A DNA stretch of 64,000 nucleotides. It comes from Enterococcus wangshanyuanii. Lineage in GTDB: Bacteria > Bacillota > Bacilli > Lactobacillales > Enterococcaceae. How positions within the stretch are numbered: the first letter of the stretch is position 1; the number at the start of each line of letters is the position of its first letter. Under the pieces are notes generated by a model that was not told where the DNA came from, did no database searches, and saw only the letters and a program-made list of their open reading frames with translations. Below are positions 35,925 to 48,886 of this stretch, piece after piece. The DNA lies in assembly GCF_002197645.1 (NCBI RefSeq), contig NZ_CP021874.1, forward strand, positions 1,674,001-1,738,000, in the 5' to 3' direction. A program made the position numbers and the translations under genes.

Positions 35925-35954
35925 ATATTATGCTCGTTATTTGTGAAATGTCAA
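35925..35954 (-). promoter_or_regulatory. Sigma-A promoter of the MFS/hydrolase operon
   Basis: On the minus strand a consensus TTGACA (35954-35949) and TAATAT (35930-35925) are 18 bp apart; shifting by one base gives ATAATA with 17 bp. The transcript should start about at the cre palindrome. Confidence 0.7.
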
Positions 35955-36021
35955 TAACTCCAAGCGAATTATTTTGCACAAAGTCACAATTAATTGGTTT
36001 TTATAACACCCTTTATCGTTC

Positions 36022-36073
36022 AAAAAAAGAGAGCCAAAAATAAAACGGAGTCGCTTTATTTTTGGTTCTCTTT
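36022..36073 (-). terminator. Intrinsic terminator of the tatD-rnmV-rsmA operon
   Basis: AAAGAGAGCCAAAAATAAA (36026-36044) pairs with TTTATTTTTGGTTCTCTTT (36055-36073) with one mismatch. The A-run on the left provides minus-strand Ts after the stem. Confidence 0.88.
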
Positions 36074-36082
36074 AGTTATCGT

Positions 36083-37562
<1,480 letters not shown>

Positions 37563-37563
<1 letters not shown>

Positions 37564-38330
37564 TAGACTAACCTAAACAAACGATGGGTATTGGCAGTCG
37601 TTTGTGCGGCGATTTCTTCAAAAGGCATCTCACGTAATTCGGCAATTTTTTCAACTACATAACGCGTATAGCCTGGCTCATTTCGTTTGCCTCGATACGG
37701 TACCGGCGCTAAATATGGTGCATCTGTTTCTACCAATAGACGCTCAAGCGGAACCTCTTTTGCGACTTCTTGAACTTCTAACGCTTTTTTAAAGGTCACC
37801 ACACCACTTAGTGAAATATGCATGCCCATGTCTAGAAATTTTTTCATCCATTCAGGATCACCGCTGAAACTATGCATGATTCCGCCGATATCACGGATAT
37901 CTTCTTCTTTTAAAATGTTGTACGTGTCTTCCATTGCATCTCGTGTATGAATACTGATGGGTAGATTCATTTCTTTGGCAATCGCAATTTGACGTCTGAA
38001 CACTCGATCCTGAACTTCTTTAGGATCCTCCATCCAATAATAATCCAAACCGATTTCCCCAAGAGCCACAACTTTTGGTGTCGTTAACAACTCCTGCAGC
38101 TCCTTTTCGATCGCAGGCGTATAACTCCCAGCTTCCGTTGGATGCCAACCGATAATACTTTGGATCTCCGGATACATTTGACTTAGTTCAAGTGATTTTT
38201 TGATCGTCGGTGTATCAAATCCAACAACCGCCATCTCAGTTACGCCCAGCTCCTTCGCGCGGGCAATCGTTTCAGGAATATCTTCATTAAATTGTTCTGC
38301 ATTTAAATGTGTATGTGAATCAAAAATCAA
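37563..38330 (-). CDS. TatD-family metal-dependent deoxyribonuclease
   Basis: A 255-residue TIM-barrel amidohydrolase with the metal-binding FDSHTHLN motif (3-10), [16 protein letters not shown] and ETDAPYLAP. TatD/YabD proteins are 3'-5' nucleases thought to act in DNA repair or RNA turnover. The start is TTG 38330, eight bases after GAGGAGG. It heads the operon with rnmV and rsmA. Confidence 0.95.
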
Positions 38331-38481
38331 GTAAAACCCTCCTCTGTCTTCTATACTTTATCACATTTTACGTAAAAGCTGAATGGACAGCTCTGAAAAT
38401 TATCAGCATCTTCCAATTGCTTTATTAAAAAAAATAGCTTATACTAATCGGTCACGGCAATTTACGTCAGGAGGAATCACT

Positions 38482-40653
38482 ATGTCAAACGATCGCACAC
38501 AAGAAACCGAACATCTCCACCAAATTTACGAGGAACTAAGTCAAGCAAAAGATACCTATCAAACCGCTATTAATGAAGTCAACACGACAGGAAAGTCAGT
38601 GCTAGAGCAGTTTGGCGGTGATACAAAACTCAATTTTGATAGTTATTCGGATAATTTAGAAACGTTTGCCATGATGGAAATGAAAAATAGAGAAATCGAT
38701 CAACTAAATATCCAAAATGCGACAGCTGCGAAACAGCTGGAAAAAGTCGAGCGCTTACTGAAAGTGCCTTATTTCGGGAAGATCGATGTCACCTTTTTAG
38801 ACGCAGATGCTGATCGGGATGTGTTTTACATCGGGATGAATGACTTTACAAATTTAGAGGGTGAATCGCGCATTTATGACTGGCGTTCACCGATTGCTTC
38901 TCTTTTTTATAATAATGTTTTAGGCGATAGCAGCTACTTCGCCAATAAAACAGAGATCCCTGTCACCTTGAATCTAAAAAGGCAATTGATCATCGAAGAA
39001 GATCGCTTGATCAACTTTTTTGATACCAGCCTTGCGATCCAAGATGATATTTTGCTTCACTCGTTAGAAGCAGACTCTTCTCAATATATGAAAGATATCA
39101 CCACAACGATCCAGCAGGAACAAAATGAGATCATTCGGGATGAAAGTCACCCATTACTCTTAGTCAACGGGATTGCAGGAAGCGGGAAAACGTCTGCGAT
39201 CATGCAGCGAATCGCTTATTTACTTTATAATCATCGGACCAAAATTACTGCCGATGACATTTTACTACTTTCACCTAATTCAACATTTATCGATTATATT
39301 TCTCAAGTCTTACCAAATTTAGGTGAGCGAAATCCATTGAATTTGACGCTATTGCAATTTCTCAAATTTACCTTTCGTGAAAAAGCACCGATCGAAACGG
39401 AATCTGACTATTTTAAACGAATTACAGCTGAGCAAGTCAATGATCAACAAAGAGTGATTCAATCACAGAAATTTGTGGCTTTCATACAAGCCTTTCAAGA
39501 GCCCTCTTTGATCCAGCAATCACTATTTAAACCTATTTTATTTAAACGTAAACCGATATTTTCTGCTGAATTGATTTTTAGCTTGTATCAAGAAACACCG
39601 GCCACTTTAACGATCAGAGATCGACTTTCAGCAACAAAAGAAAAACTAGCAAGTTTATGGCGTCGTTATTTGATCAAGCAATCAAAAACAAAGCAAATGA
39701 TCGATCAGATGCAAGATTTGACGGAAGCTGAACAATTACGCTACTTTGATACGACATTTGATGCCGAAGATGAGGAGCAATTAGTAGAATATGCCCTTCA
39801 ACGGTTACAGCAAAAATACCGTAAAGTTGCAGAAGACATCGCTGATTTGGCCTGGTTCGATCAGTGGCTGCTTTTTGAAGCCTTATATCAGCAGGATCAA
39901 AAAGAGCCTTATCAACGAACGACCTCTGCGTATACTGCAGATGAAATAGTCATTTTATTACTGCTCAAAGATAAATTTATCGAGGATCTATCAAATCGAC
40001 AAATGGCGTTTATTTTGGTGGATGAAGTCCAAGACTACACTGACGCTCAAATTCTTTTGCTGCTTAAATTATTCCCGCAAGCGAACTTTACATTAGCAGG
40101 AGATGAAAATCAGGCGATTTTTAATACATCGATCAGCTTTCTTGCACTACAAGAATTATTGTCGGCTTCTAGTCGTTCTGTTACTTCTTATCAATTGCTG
40201 AATAGCTATCGTTCGAGTAAAGAAATCACTCAACTTTTCCAGACATTAGTGACCAATCACGAAAAACTGAAGATCGTATCGATTCGAAAAGATGGAGAAA
40301 AACCTGTCTTTATTTCTTGTGAGGAGGAAAAAACGTATCTGGATACAGTGAATTCACTTTTAAATTCATTAGCTAACGAAGAAGATACTGTCATTATCAC
40401 AAAAACAGCAGCCGAAGCCGAACACTTGAAACAACGACTTTCGCACAAATATGCTCAAATCCTGTCGATCGATATGGCGAAAGGACTTGAGTTTGATAAT
40501 GTGATCATTCATGATCCGTCCAAAAGCCATTACGGTACGACTGACAGAGAGAAAAAAATTCTTTATACAGCGATTTCTAGAGGGATGAAACAGGTCTTTC
40601 TACCTTATATCGGGGAGCTTGCTGAGGTGTTTAACAGAAACGAGCATGCGTGA
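38482..40653 (+). CDS. helD: HelD-type superfamily 1 helicase (RNA polymerase recycling factor)
   Basis: A 723-residue UvrD-like ATPase. The N-terminal 95 residues are a coiled coil that in HelD enters the RNA polymerase secondary channel. Walker A NGIAGSGKTS is at 229-238, Walker B is FILVDEVQDYTD and the late motif is ILYTAISRGMKQ. HelD removes RNA polymerase from stalled complexes using ATP. ATG 38482 follows CAGGAGGAATCAC; an in-frame extension to 38383 has no ribosome binding site. Confidence 0.87.
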   Translation: MSNDRTQETEHLHQIYEELSQAKDTYQTAINEVNTTGKSVLEQFGGDTKLNFDSYSDNLETFAMMEMKNREIDQLNIQNATAAKQLEKVERLLKVPYFGKIDVTFLDADADRDVFYIGMNDFTNLEGESRIYDWRSPIASLFYNNVLGDSSYFANKTEIPVTLNLKRQLIIEEDRLINFFDTSLAIQDDILLHSLEADSSQYMKDITTTIQQEQNEIIRDESHPLLLVNGIAGSGKTSAIMQRIAYLLYNHRTKITADDILLLSPNSTFIDYISQVLPNLGERNPLNLTLLQFLKFTFREKAPIETESDYFKRITAEQVNDQQRVIQSQKFVAFIQAFQEPSLIQQSLFKPILFKRKPIFSAELIFSLYQETPATLTIRDRLSATKEKLASLWRRYLIKQSKTKQMIDQMQDLTEAEQLRYFDTTFDAEDEEQLVEYALQRLQQKYRKVAEDIADLAWFDQWLLFEALYQQDQKEPYQRTTSAYTADEIVILLLLKDKFIEDLSNRQMAFILVDEVQDYTDAQILLLLKLFPQANFTLAGDENQAIFNTSISFLALQELLSASSRSVTSYQLLNSYRSSKEITQLFQTLVTNHEKLKIVSIRKDGEKPVFISCEEEKTYLDTVNSLLNSLANEEDTVIITKTAAEAEHLKQRLSHKYAQILSIDMAKGLEFDNVIIHDPSKSHYGTTDREKKILYTAISRGMKQVFLPYIGELAEVFNRNEHA

Positions 40654-40659
40654 TTCTTC

Positions 40660-40700
40660 AAACATCAGACTAAAAAACAGTCTTTAGTCTGATGTTTTTT
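40660..40700 (+). terminator. Intrinsic terminator of helD
   Basis: AAACATCAGACTAAA (40660-40674) pairs with TTTAGTCTGATGTTT (40683-40697) around an eight-base loop, followed by Ts. Confidence 0.9.
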
Positions 40701-40762
40701 TATCTGCTTCGCAGTACACTTAACTCCAGTCTGATTTTCAATTTGATAGGAGTGAGTGCTTT

Positions 40763-41353
40763 TTGAAAAATTTCTTCGAAGAATCTGACTTTTTAAAAAC
40801 ATCGATCCAAAAGAACGTAACGATTCAAAGGAAACCTCAAGTCAATACGGTCTGGCATTGGCTATTGCTGATTCTTTTCGGTCTATTGGCATACGGTACC
40901 ATGACACAGCAATTTCTCCTGATAGGGCTCTTTATAGCAATTGCTGCGATCGTGAAAGGACCATTGATGCTTTTATGGGGAGCTATTTATTCAGCCTTGA
41001 TCGCTTTTTTCCCACCTTTAGGGATCGTATTATCCATTGTATTTTTCTTGATAAATCTTGGAACTATCACTAAAAGCTGGCGAATCTCATTAACAAGTGC
41101 TTATTTTTATCTAGTACCGCTAATCGGCAGCGTCCTTCGAATGGTGATTAAAGATGAGCCTGATTATGCCGTTTTGATTTTTGTTGCCATTAGTTTATTA
41201 GGACTGCATTTTTTACTCAATTGGTTGTACAAAAATAATAGTTTGAGTAGAACCTTGACTTGGTCGATCATTAGCGTACCATATGCGTTATTGGTCATGC
41301 TTTTACCGACTCGTTTCCGCAGACTTAAAACGAATAAAAAATTAAAATTTTAG
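40763..41353 (+). CDS. Hypothetical membrane protein
   Basis: A 196-residue protein with about six hydrophobic segments from residue 30 onward and a short charged N-terminus (MKNFFEESDFLKTSIQKN). I do not recognise the family. The start is TTG at 40763, seven to eight bases after AGGAGTGAG. It stands alone between helD and metS and ends before the terminator shared with metS. Confidence 0.7.
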   Translation: MKNFFEESDFLKTSIQKNVTIQRKPQVNTVWHWLLLILFGLLAYGTMTQQFLLIGLFIAIAAIVKGPLMLLWGAIYSALIAFFPPLGIVLSIVFFLINLGTITKSWRISLTSAYFYLVPLIGSVLRMVIKDEPDYAVLIFVAISLLGLHFLLNWLYKNNSLSRTLTWSIISVPYALLVMLLPTRFRRLKTNKKLKF

Positions 41354-41383
41354 TCATATATCAAATTATTCGCATTAACAAAG

Positions 41384-41440
41384 AAAACAGCCAACGTATT
41401 TGTCTAAGTTAGGACTAGACTAATGCATTGGCTGTTTTTA
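41384..41440. terminator. Bidirectional intrinsic terminator
   Basis: AAAACAGCCAA (41384-41394) pairs with TTGGCTGTTTT (41428-41438), with a long 33-nt loop that contains a smaller hairpin (GTCTAAGTTAGGACTAGAC). It lies between the convergent membrane protein and metS genes. Confidence 0.75.
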
Positions 41441-41451
41441 ATTTGTCTTAA

Positions 41452-43494
<2,043 letters not shown>

Positions 43495-43506
43495 TTACTC
43501 CTAAAC

Positions 43507-43512
43507 AGTATA
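43507..43512 (-). promoter_or_regulatory. Probable extended -10 promoter of metS
   Basis: On the minus strand TATACT is preceded by TGG, an extended -10 form. The -35 region is weak. No leader structure such as a T-box is seen in the approximately 45 nt before the gene. Confidence 0.45.
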
Positions 43513-43558
43513 CCATACTTGGCTTTATTGAACTAGAAATCCTTGTGCTTTCTCCATA

Positions 43559-43612
43559 TAAAAAGCATCAAATCATTCTTTTTTGAAAAAAATGACCTGA
43601 TACTTTTACAAG
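43559..43612 (-). terminator. Intrinsic terminator downstream of the malic enzyme gene
   Basis: AAAAAGCATCAAATCATT (43560-43577) pairs imperfectly with AATGACCTGATACTTTT around a TTTTTTGAAAA loop. The left A-run gives minus-strand Ts. Confidence 0.7.
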
Positions 43613-43619
43613 AATTTTG

Positions 43620-44798
43620 TTATGAGCGGATCACACCGTCTTTTACAGCTGCTTCCACAACTTTTCGAATGATGATCTCAACCAAATCCGGATTGAATGG
43701 AGATGGAATAATATAATCACTGGTCAATTCAGATTCAGGAATAATTTCAGCAATTGCTTGGGCTGCTGCCAACTTCATATTTTCAGTTATCTTAGTCGCT
43801 CCAGCTACAAAAGCGCCCTTGAACAGTCCCGGAAAAGCCAGTACATTATTGATTTGATTGGGATGATCTGAACGACCTGTGCCGACTACAGCAGCTCCAG
43901 CTTCGATTGCATCCTGATAATCGATTTCTGATTCCGGGTTTGCCATTGGAAACACGATCGCTCCTTTATTCATTGAAGCAACCATTTCTTTTGTTACAAG
44001 CTTCGGCGCAGAAACACCGATAAAAACATCTGCTCCGACCATCGCTTCAGCCATCGTTCCTTGAAAATCTGCTACATTTGTAATTGCAGCAATTTCTTGC
44101 TCTAAGAAATCTAATGATCGTTCAGACTTTTTGCTTAACGCTCCGTCAATGTTAAAGGCAATCATATTTTTGACTCCAAAATGATGCAGCATTTTGATGA
44201 TCGCGCTACCGGCCGCTCCAGTACCTGAGATAACGACCTTGATCTCATCTACTTTTTTATGGACGATTTTCAGTGCATTGATTAGAGCTGCAATCGTTAC
44301 GATCGCCGTGCCATGCTGGTCATCATGAAAAACCGGAATATCTAATTCCTCGATCAAAGCTCGTTCAATTTCAACACAGCGTGGAGCAGAGATATCTTCC
44401 AGATTGATCCCGCCAAACGTTGGCGCCATTGCTTTAATGATTTGAATGATTTCTTTAGGATCTTTCGTGTCCAAACAAATCGGGATCGCATCGATATCCG
44501 CAAACTCTTTGAACAGCAATGCTTTACCTTCCATAACAGGCAACGCAGCTTTTGGTCCAATATCCCCTAATCCCAGCACAGCTGTTCCATCTGTCACTAC
44601 TGCAACGGTATTTCCTTTCCAAGTGTAGTCGTAGATTTTGTCAGGCGTTTCATGAATTTGTCTGCAAGGCTCTGCTACACCTGGTGTATAAGCTAGAGAC
44701 AGGTCTTCTTTCGTTTTCACTTTCGCTTTCGAATGAATATCGATTTTTCCACGCCATTCTTCATGTGCTTTCAATGCTTTTTCATAAATCGTTGTCAT
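43620..44798 (-). CDS. Malic enzyme (malate to pyruvate, NAD(P)-dependent)
   Basis: A 392-residue short-form malic enzyme, oxidatively decarboxylating malate to pyruvate. [14 protein letters not shown] is the N-terminal signature; metal and substrate residues lie in [18 protein letters not shown] and [13 protein letters not shown]; the nucleotide site is [12 protein letters not shown]. Cofactor choice is not clear from sequence. It lies 36 bp after fumC with an AAAGGAG start, so fumarate to malate to pyruvate can be encoded by one transcript. Confidence 0.93.
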   Translation of the reverse strand: MTTIYEKALKAHEEWRGKIDIHSKAKVKTKEDLSLAYTPGVAEPCRQIHETPDKIYDYTWKGNTVAVVTDGTAVLGLGDIGPKAALPVMEGKALLFKEFADIDAIPICLDTKDPKEIIQIIKAMAPTFGGINLEDISAPRCVEIERALIEELDIPVFHDDQHGTAIVTIAALINALKIVHKKVDEIKVVISGTGAAGSAIIKMLHHFGVKNMIAFNIDGALSKKSERSLDFLEQEIAAITNVADFQGTMAEAMVGADVFIGVSAPKLVTKEMVASMNKGAIVFPMANPESEIDYQDAIEAGAAVVGTGRSDHPNQINNVLAFPGLFKGAFVAGATKITENMKLAAAQAIAEIIPESELTSDYIIPSPFNPDLVEIIIRKVVEAAVKDGVIRS

Positions 44799-44834
44799 TT
44801 ATTTTTTCTCCTTTCAAATCCATACAAGCAAACA

Positions 44835-46205
44835 TTAGAAGTTATTTCCCAACATATGTTCCGGCCTTACCCACTGATCATATTCTGTTTCTGTCACCAA
44901 ACCTGTCGATAGTGCCGCTTGTTTTAGCGTGACATTTTCTGCAAAAGCCTTTTTAGCAATCTTAGCACCATTATCATAGCCAATATACGGATTCAATGCA
45001 GTGACTAACATCAGTGACTGTTCGACATATTGATTCATCTTTTCCTGATTTGCCTGAATCCCACTTAAGCAATGCTCATTGAATGAACGTAAGCCATCCG
45101 TTAAAAGCTCAATGCTTTGAATCAAATTATACGCTAATACCGGCATGTATACATTCAATTCAAAATTTCCCTGTGATGCGCCAATACCGATCGTTGTATC
45201 ATTTCCCATCACCTGAATGGCGATCATAGTCAATGCTTCGGCTTGTGTTGGGTTGACTTTTCCCGGCATGATCGAACTGCCTGGCTCATTTGCCGGAATC
45301 GTGATTTCTCCCAGTCCACTTCTCGGACCACTCGCCATCCAGCGGATATCATTTGCCATTTTCATAGCATTTGTTGCTAATGCCTTTAATGCGCCAGAGG
45401 TGAATACTACAGCATCCTTGTTTGCAAGCGCATGGAATTTATTTGAGTTAGCTGAAAACTGACTCTGTGTCTCTTCATTTAGGCTTGCAATAAAAAAATC
45501 GACATATTCCTTTGAAGCATTCAACCCAGTGCCAACTGCTGTTCCACCGATGGCTAATTGCTTCAACTCAGTCAAACTTAGCTCGATCATTTGTTTGGTA
45601 TGCTCAAAACTAGAACGCCAGCCACTTACCTCTTGCGCAAATGTGATCGGGGTTGCATCCTGTAAATGAGTACGGCCGATTTTAATGACATCAGCATTTG
45701 CTGTTTCTAATCTGTTCAATGTATCTATCACCTGTTCTAACACAGGAAACAGTTCTCTTTGGATCAGCACAGTTGCAGCAATATGGATCGCTGTCGGAAA
45801 CACATCATTGGAACTTTGAGACATATTCACATGATCATTTGGATGAACGTGGATACCTTCTTTCTCACACAAATGAGCGATCACTTCGTTCACATTCATA
45901 TTTGTCTGCGTTCCGCTTCCCGTTTGCCAAAGCGACAATGGAAAATGTTCATCAACTGCCCCAGCAATGATATGATCTGCTGACTGCTGGATAGCCTGAC
46001 TAATTGCTGTATCAAGCTTACCGGTAGCTTCGTTGGCTTTCGCCGCATGTTTTTTAACTATAGCTAACGCCTTGATCAGGGGCAGAGGCATTTTTTCAGC
46101 CCCGATATTAAAATTTTGACGGCTGCGTTGTGTTTGTGCGCCCCAAAGTGCTGTGTTCGGCACTTGGATTTCTCCCATAGAATCGTTTTCGATCCGATAG
46201 CTCAT
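44835..46205 (-). CDS. fumC: Class II fumarate hydratase
   Basis: A 456-residue iron-independent fumarase, interconverting fumarate and malate. The superfamily signature GSSIMPGKVNPTQ is intact, as are TGSGTQTNMNVNEV and GRTHLQDATPITFAQE. GGAGAGGATCAGG precedes the ATG. It precedes the malic enzyme gene. A dedicated fumarase in an organism with an incomplete TCA cycle suggests fumarate use as carbon source or exchange with malate. Confidence 0.95.
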   Translation of the reverse strand: MSYRIENDSMGEIQVPNTALWGAQTQRSRQNFNIGAEKMPLPLIKALAIVKKHAAKANEATGKLDTAISQAIQQSADHIIAGAVDEHFPLSLWQTGSGTQTNMNVNEVIAHLCEKEGIHVHPNDHVNMSQSSNDVFPTAIHIAATVLIQRELFPVLEQVIDTLNRLETANADVIKIGRTHLQDATPITFAQEVSGWRSSFEHTKQMIELSLTELKQLAIGGTAVGTGLNASKEYVDFFIASLNEETQSQFSANSNKFHALANKDAVVFTSGALKALATNAMKMANDIRWMASGPRSGLGEITIPANEPGSSIMPGKVNPTQAEALTMIAIQVMGNDTTIGIGASQGNFELNVYMPVLAYNLIQSIELLTDGLRSFNEHCLSGIQANQEKMNQYVEQSLMLVTALNPYIGYDNGAKIAKKAFAENVTLKQAALSTGLVTETEYDQWVRPEHMLGNNF

Positions 46206-46335
46206 GATACCTGATCCTCTCCTTTATCTCCTCAGTTACTACAACTATACTGTAGTTCAACCTTTTTTTAAAATAAAATTTGTAACATTTCCTACCTGAA
46301 TGTTTCTATCGTTCGTCCTTTGCCCATCTTTCGAA

Positions 46336-46380
46336 ACAAAAATAGGGTAAAGCCAACTATTGTCATTTGCTTTACCCTAG
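46336..46380 (-). terminator. Intrinsic terminator of the APC permease gene
   Basis: TAGGGTAAAGC (46343-46353) pairs with GCTTTACCCTA (46369-46379). The A-run to the left supplies minus-strand Ts. Confidence 0.85.
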
Positions 46381-46388
46381 CTCTTTAT

Positions 46389-47777
46389 CTATTTCTCTGT
46401 TTTATGCTCATTGCTGTGCGCATAACCATACGTAAAGTAGATCACTACGCCTAACACTAACGCAATAGCAAATGCTTTCCAAGTGGCCGCCTGCAGCTGT
46501 AGCATCAGACCAATACTGACGATCACCAATAAAATTGGTAAAAACGGAACAAAAGGAATTTTAAATTCCCCTGGTTTAGGATCGCCATCTGTTTTTCTTA
46601 AACGAATGATCCCGATCGCCATCACGATCAAATACATCAATGTCACGATATTTGTCAGTTCCGCCAATAATTCCATTGGCACGAACCCAGCAAATAACAT
46701 CGTGCAAATCCCTGCAACATATGTGGCATTTTTCGGCGTACGATTCTTTTCGTCGATCTTGCTCATAAATTTCGGCAAAAGCCCATCTTTACTGATCGCA
46801 TAAATGATCCGCGCCAAACTGTACATCATCGAAATCGTCACCGTTAAAAGTGTTAAGATCGCACCAACTGAGATTACACCAGCAACACCATCCTGCTGCA
46901 CAAAACGCATCGCAAAAGCCACTGGATCTTTTACACCAAGCGCATCAAAAGGCACGATACCAGTTAAGATCAATGTAACGATCACATATAAAACTGCAGT
47001 AATCAAAATCGAGCCGATGATCCCTCTAGGAATATCTTTTTGCGGATTTTTGACCTCTTCTGCAGTCATACTCACTGCGTCAAAACCTAAGAAAGCAAAG
47101 AAAACCACTGCGGCACCACTGATCACGCCTGAAAAACCAAACGGCATAAACGGCTGCCAATTATCCGGTTTTACATAAAAAATCCCAACAATTAAAAATA
47201 AAGCAATAATACCAAATTTTACAAAAACCATCACATTATTTAAACGCAAAGCGGTTTTAGCCTCTAAAGACACCCAGAACATCACAGCTAAAAGAACTAG
47301 CATCGCGACCAAATCAACGTATGTGCCATTCGCTGGATTATACGCACCGCTCAAAGCCTTAGGTAAATGAATCCCCAAACTGTTCAAAAAACCATGAACA
47401 TAGCCGGACCAGCCGGAAGCCACAGACGAAACGGCTAAGAAAAATTCACAAATCACCAGCCAACCCGTCATCCAGGCAACAAACTCTCCAAAAACCACAT
47501 ACATATAGGCATAAGGTCCGCCAATCACCGGAATCCGTGAAGCAAACTCCGCATAACATAACCCTGCCAAAATGATTGCACCTGCTGCTACTAAAAACGA
47601 TAAAGACAAGGCCGGACCAGCATCTCTTTGAGCTGCTACCCCAGTCACCACAAAAATTCCCGTTCCAACGATCGCACCGATTCCTAACATGATCAAATCC
47701 ATCGTTTTTAGATCTTTCTTCATTCCACTCGGCTCAGTAGATAGATCCTCCAATGATTTTTTTCTAAACATCGACAT
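46389..47777 (-). CDS. APC-family amino acid permease
   Basis: A 462-residue, 12-TM permease. It contains LIMLGIGAIVGTGIFVVTG in TM1, PVIGGPYAYMYVVFGE and FFAFLGFDAVSMTAEEVKNPQ, typical of the YfnA/cationic amino acid transporter group. The substrate (basic or branched amino acid) cannot be fixed. It ends in its own terminator and has no partner gene. Confidence 0.92.
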   Translation of the reverse strand: MSMFRKKSLEDLSTEPSGMKKDLKTMDLIMLGIGAIVGTGIFVVTGVAAQRDAGPALSLSFLVAAGAIILAGLCYAEFASRIPVIGGPYAYMYVVFGEFVAWMTGWLVICEFFLAVSSVASGWSGYVHGFLNSLGIHLPKALSGAYNPANGTYVDLVAMLVLLAVMFWVSLEAKTALRLNNVMVFVKFGIIALFLIVGIFYVKPDNWQPFMPFGFSGVISGAAVVFFAFLGFDAVSMTAEEVKNPQKDIPRGIIGSILITAVLYVIVTLILTGIVPFDALGVKDPVAFAMRFVQQDGVAGVISVGAILTLLTVTISMMYSLARIIYAISKDGLLPKFMSKIDEKNRTPKNATYVAGICTMLFAGFVPMELLAELTNIVTLMYLIVMAIGIIRLRKTDGDPKPGEFKIPFVPFLPILLVIVSIGLMLQLQAATWKAFAIALVLGVVIYFTYGYAHSNEHKTEK

Positions 47778-47846
47778 TTCATTTCCTCCAATAAATTCAA
47801 CTAACCATTATTCTTAGATAAATAATTGCATTTAATTCATAAAAAT

Positions 47847-47871
47847 AAGCGTAAATAGACAATTTACGCTT
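47847..47871 (-). terminator. Intrinsic terminator of the GRP sugar transporter gene
   Basis: AAGCGTAAA (47847-47855) pairs with TTTACGCTT (47863-47871), the latter overlapping the stop codon region of the gene. The left A-run reads as minus-strand Ts. Confidence 0.75.
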
Positions 47872-48727
47872 TCATATACCCTAAAAGAATACCACCGACG
47901 ATCACTAATAAGCAACCAAAAAACACATATCTCATTTCCTTCTTAGTTTTGCTTTCACCAAGAATGAAAATACCGCCTAATGTTGAAATGATAATGCCCA
48001 TTTGAGAAAGAGAGAAACTGATAGCTAAACCAATCTGGCGCATCGTCAGAAGCATACAAATATTCCCTAGACCCCATAAAAGCCCGCAGCTCATATTGAA
48101 CCAAACATAGCGATCCACCTTGATTTTCTTGAATGCAAAGAAACTAGCACCAATCAACATACCAATACTTTGCGGTAAAATAATGCCCATTGGATCGAGT
48201 CCAAACGCATTGATAATGATCGTATAGGCACCATACCCTACTGTTGAAGCAATCAATGCACGAAAACCTTTGTTAAAATCAAGCATAGAATTTGTGGTCT
48301 TGACCGAGCTTTCATCGTCCTGACGAGCAGTCAAATACGCACCTAACACCAACAAAGCCAACGCAATAAAACCTAAGAAACAGTCTCTACTCCCGTGCCA
48401 CTCATGAAAAAAGACTGCTCCGGCAATCGTATTGACGATCAGTTGCATGCCTGTAGAAACAGGTAATCCAACAGATACTCCTAAATATTTCATTCCATGA
48501 AATTGCTGATTTTGTCCAACGCTCCAAAACAAACCAGATAAAATACCAATGAGGATCATTTGACCTGTAATAGCCGGCTGAACCACAAAATAGACACCTA
48601 ATGAAAAGATCAACGCTCCAATCGTCATCCCAAGCGTTTGCTGATTCGCACTGCCACCGATCTTTCCACTGACTAAACCAATACTGCCCCAGGCAAACAT
48701 TGGAATCAACGCAATCAAAATATTCAT
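47864..48727 (-). CDS. GRP-family sugar transporter (GlcU-like)
   Basis: A 287-residue protein with ten predicted TM helices in the drug/metabolite superfamily. It starts MNILIALIPMFAWGSIGLVSG and contains SVGQNQQFHGMKYLGVSVGLPVSTG in shorter pieces, characteristic of the glucose/ribose porters GlcU and RbsU. Glucose or ribose uptake by proton symport is the likely role. The gene is monocistronic with its own terminator. Confidence 0.9.
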   Translation of the reverse strand: MNILIALIPMFAWGSIGLVSGKIGGSANQQTLGMTIGALIFSLGVYFVVQPAITGQMILIGILSGLFWSVGQNQQFHGMKYLGVSVGLPVSTGMQLIVNTIAGAVFFHEWHGSRDCFLGFIALALLVLGAYLTARQDDESSVKTTNSMLDFNKGFRALIASTVGYGAYTIIINAFGLDPMGIILPQSIGMLIGASFFAFKKIKVDRYVWFNMSCGLLWGLGNICMLLTMRQIGLAISFSLSQMGIIISTLGGIFILGESKTKKEMRYVFFGCLLVIVGGILLGYMKA

Positions 48728-48841
48728 AATAAACTCCTATTCAATAAAGTAGATATCTCAGTCTAACAATAAAAACGTTTCCGATACAACCATAATAAAG
48801 AAAAAAGTTTAAAAGAATTTCTCTCATTTTCCCAAAATCAA

Positions 48842-48886
48842 AAAAAGAAGCCGACCGAATTCATCCGTTGACTTCTTTTCTTTATC
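48842..48886 (-). terminator. Probable terminator of the 48882 kinase gene
   Basis: GAAG-CC and GGCTTC-type arms around 48846-48876 (AAAAGAAGCC...GACTTCTTTT) form a stem with mismatches; the left A-run at 48841-48846 gives minus-strand Ts. Confidence 0.6.

Noticed and set aside
46804..47178. 124-codon plus-strand open frame
   Set aside because: Antisense to the APC permease; hydrophobic Thr/Ile-rich composition is what a permease gives on its other strand.
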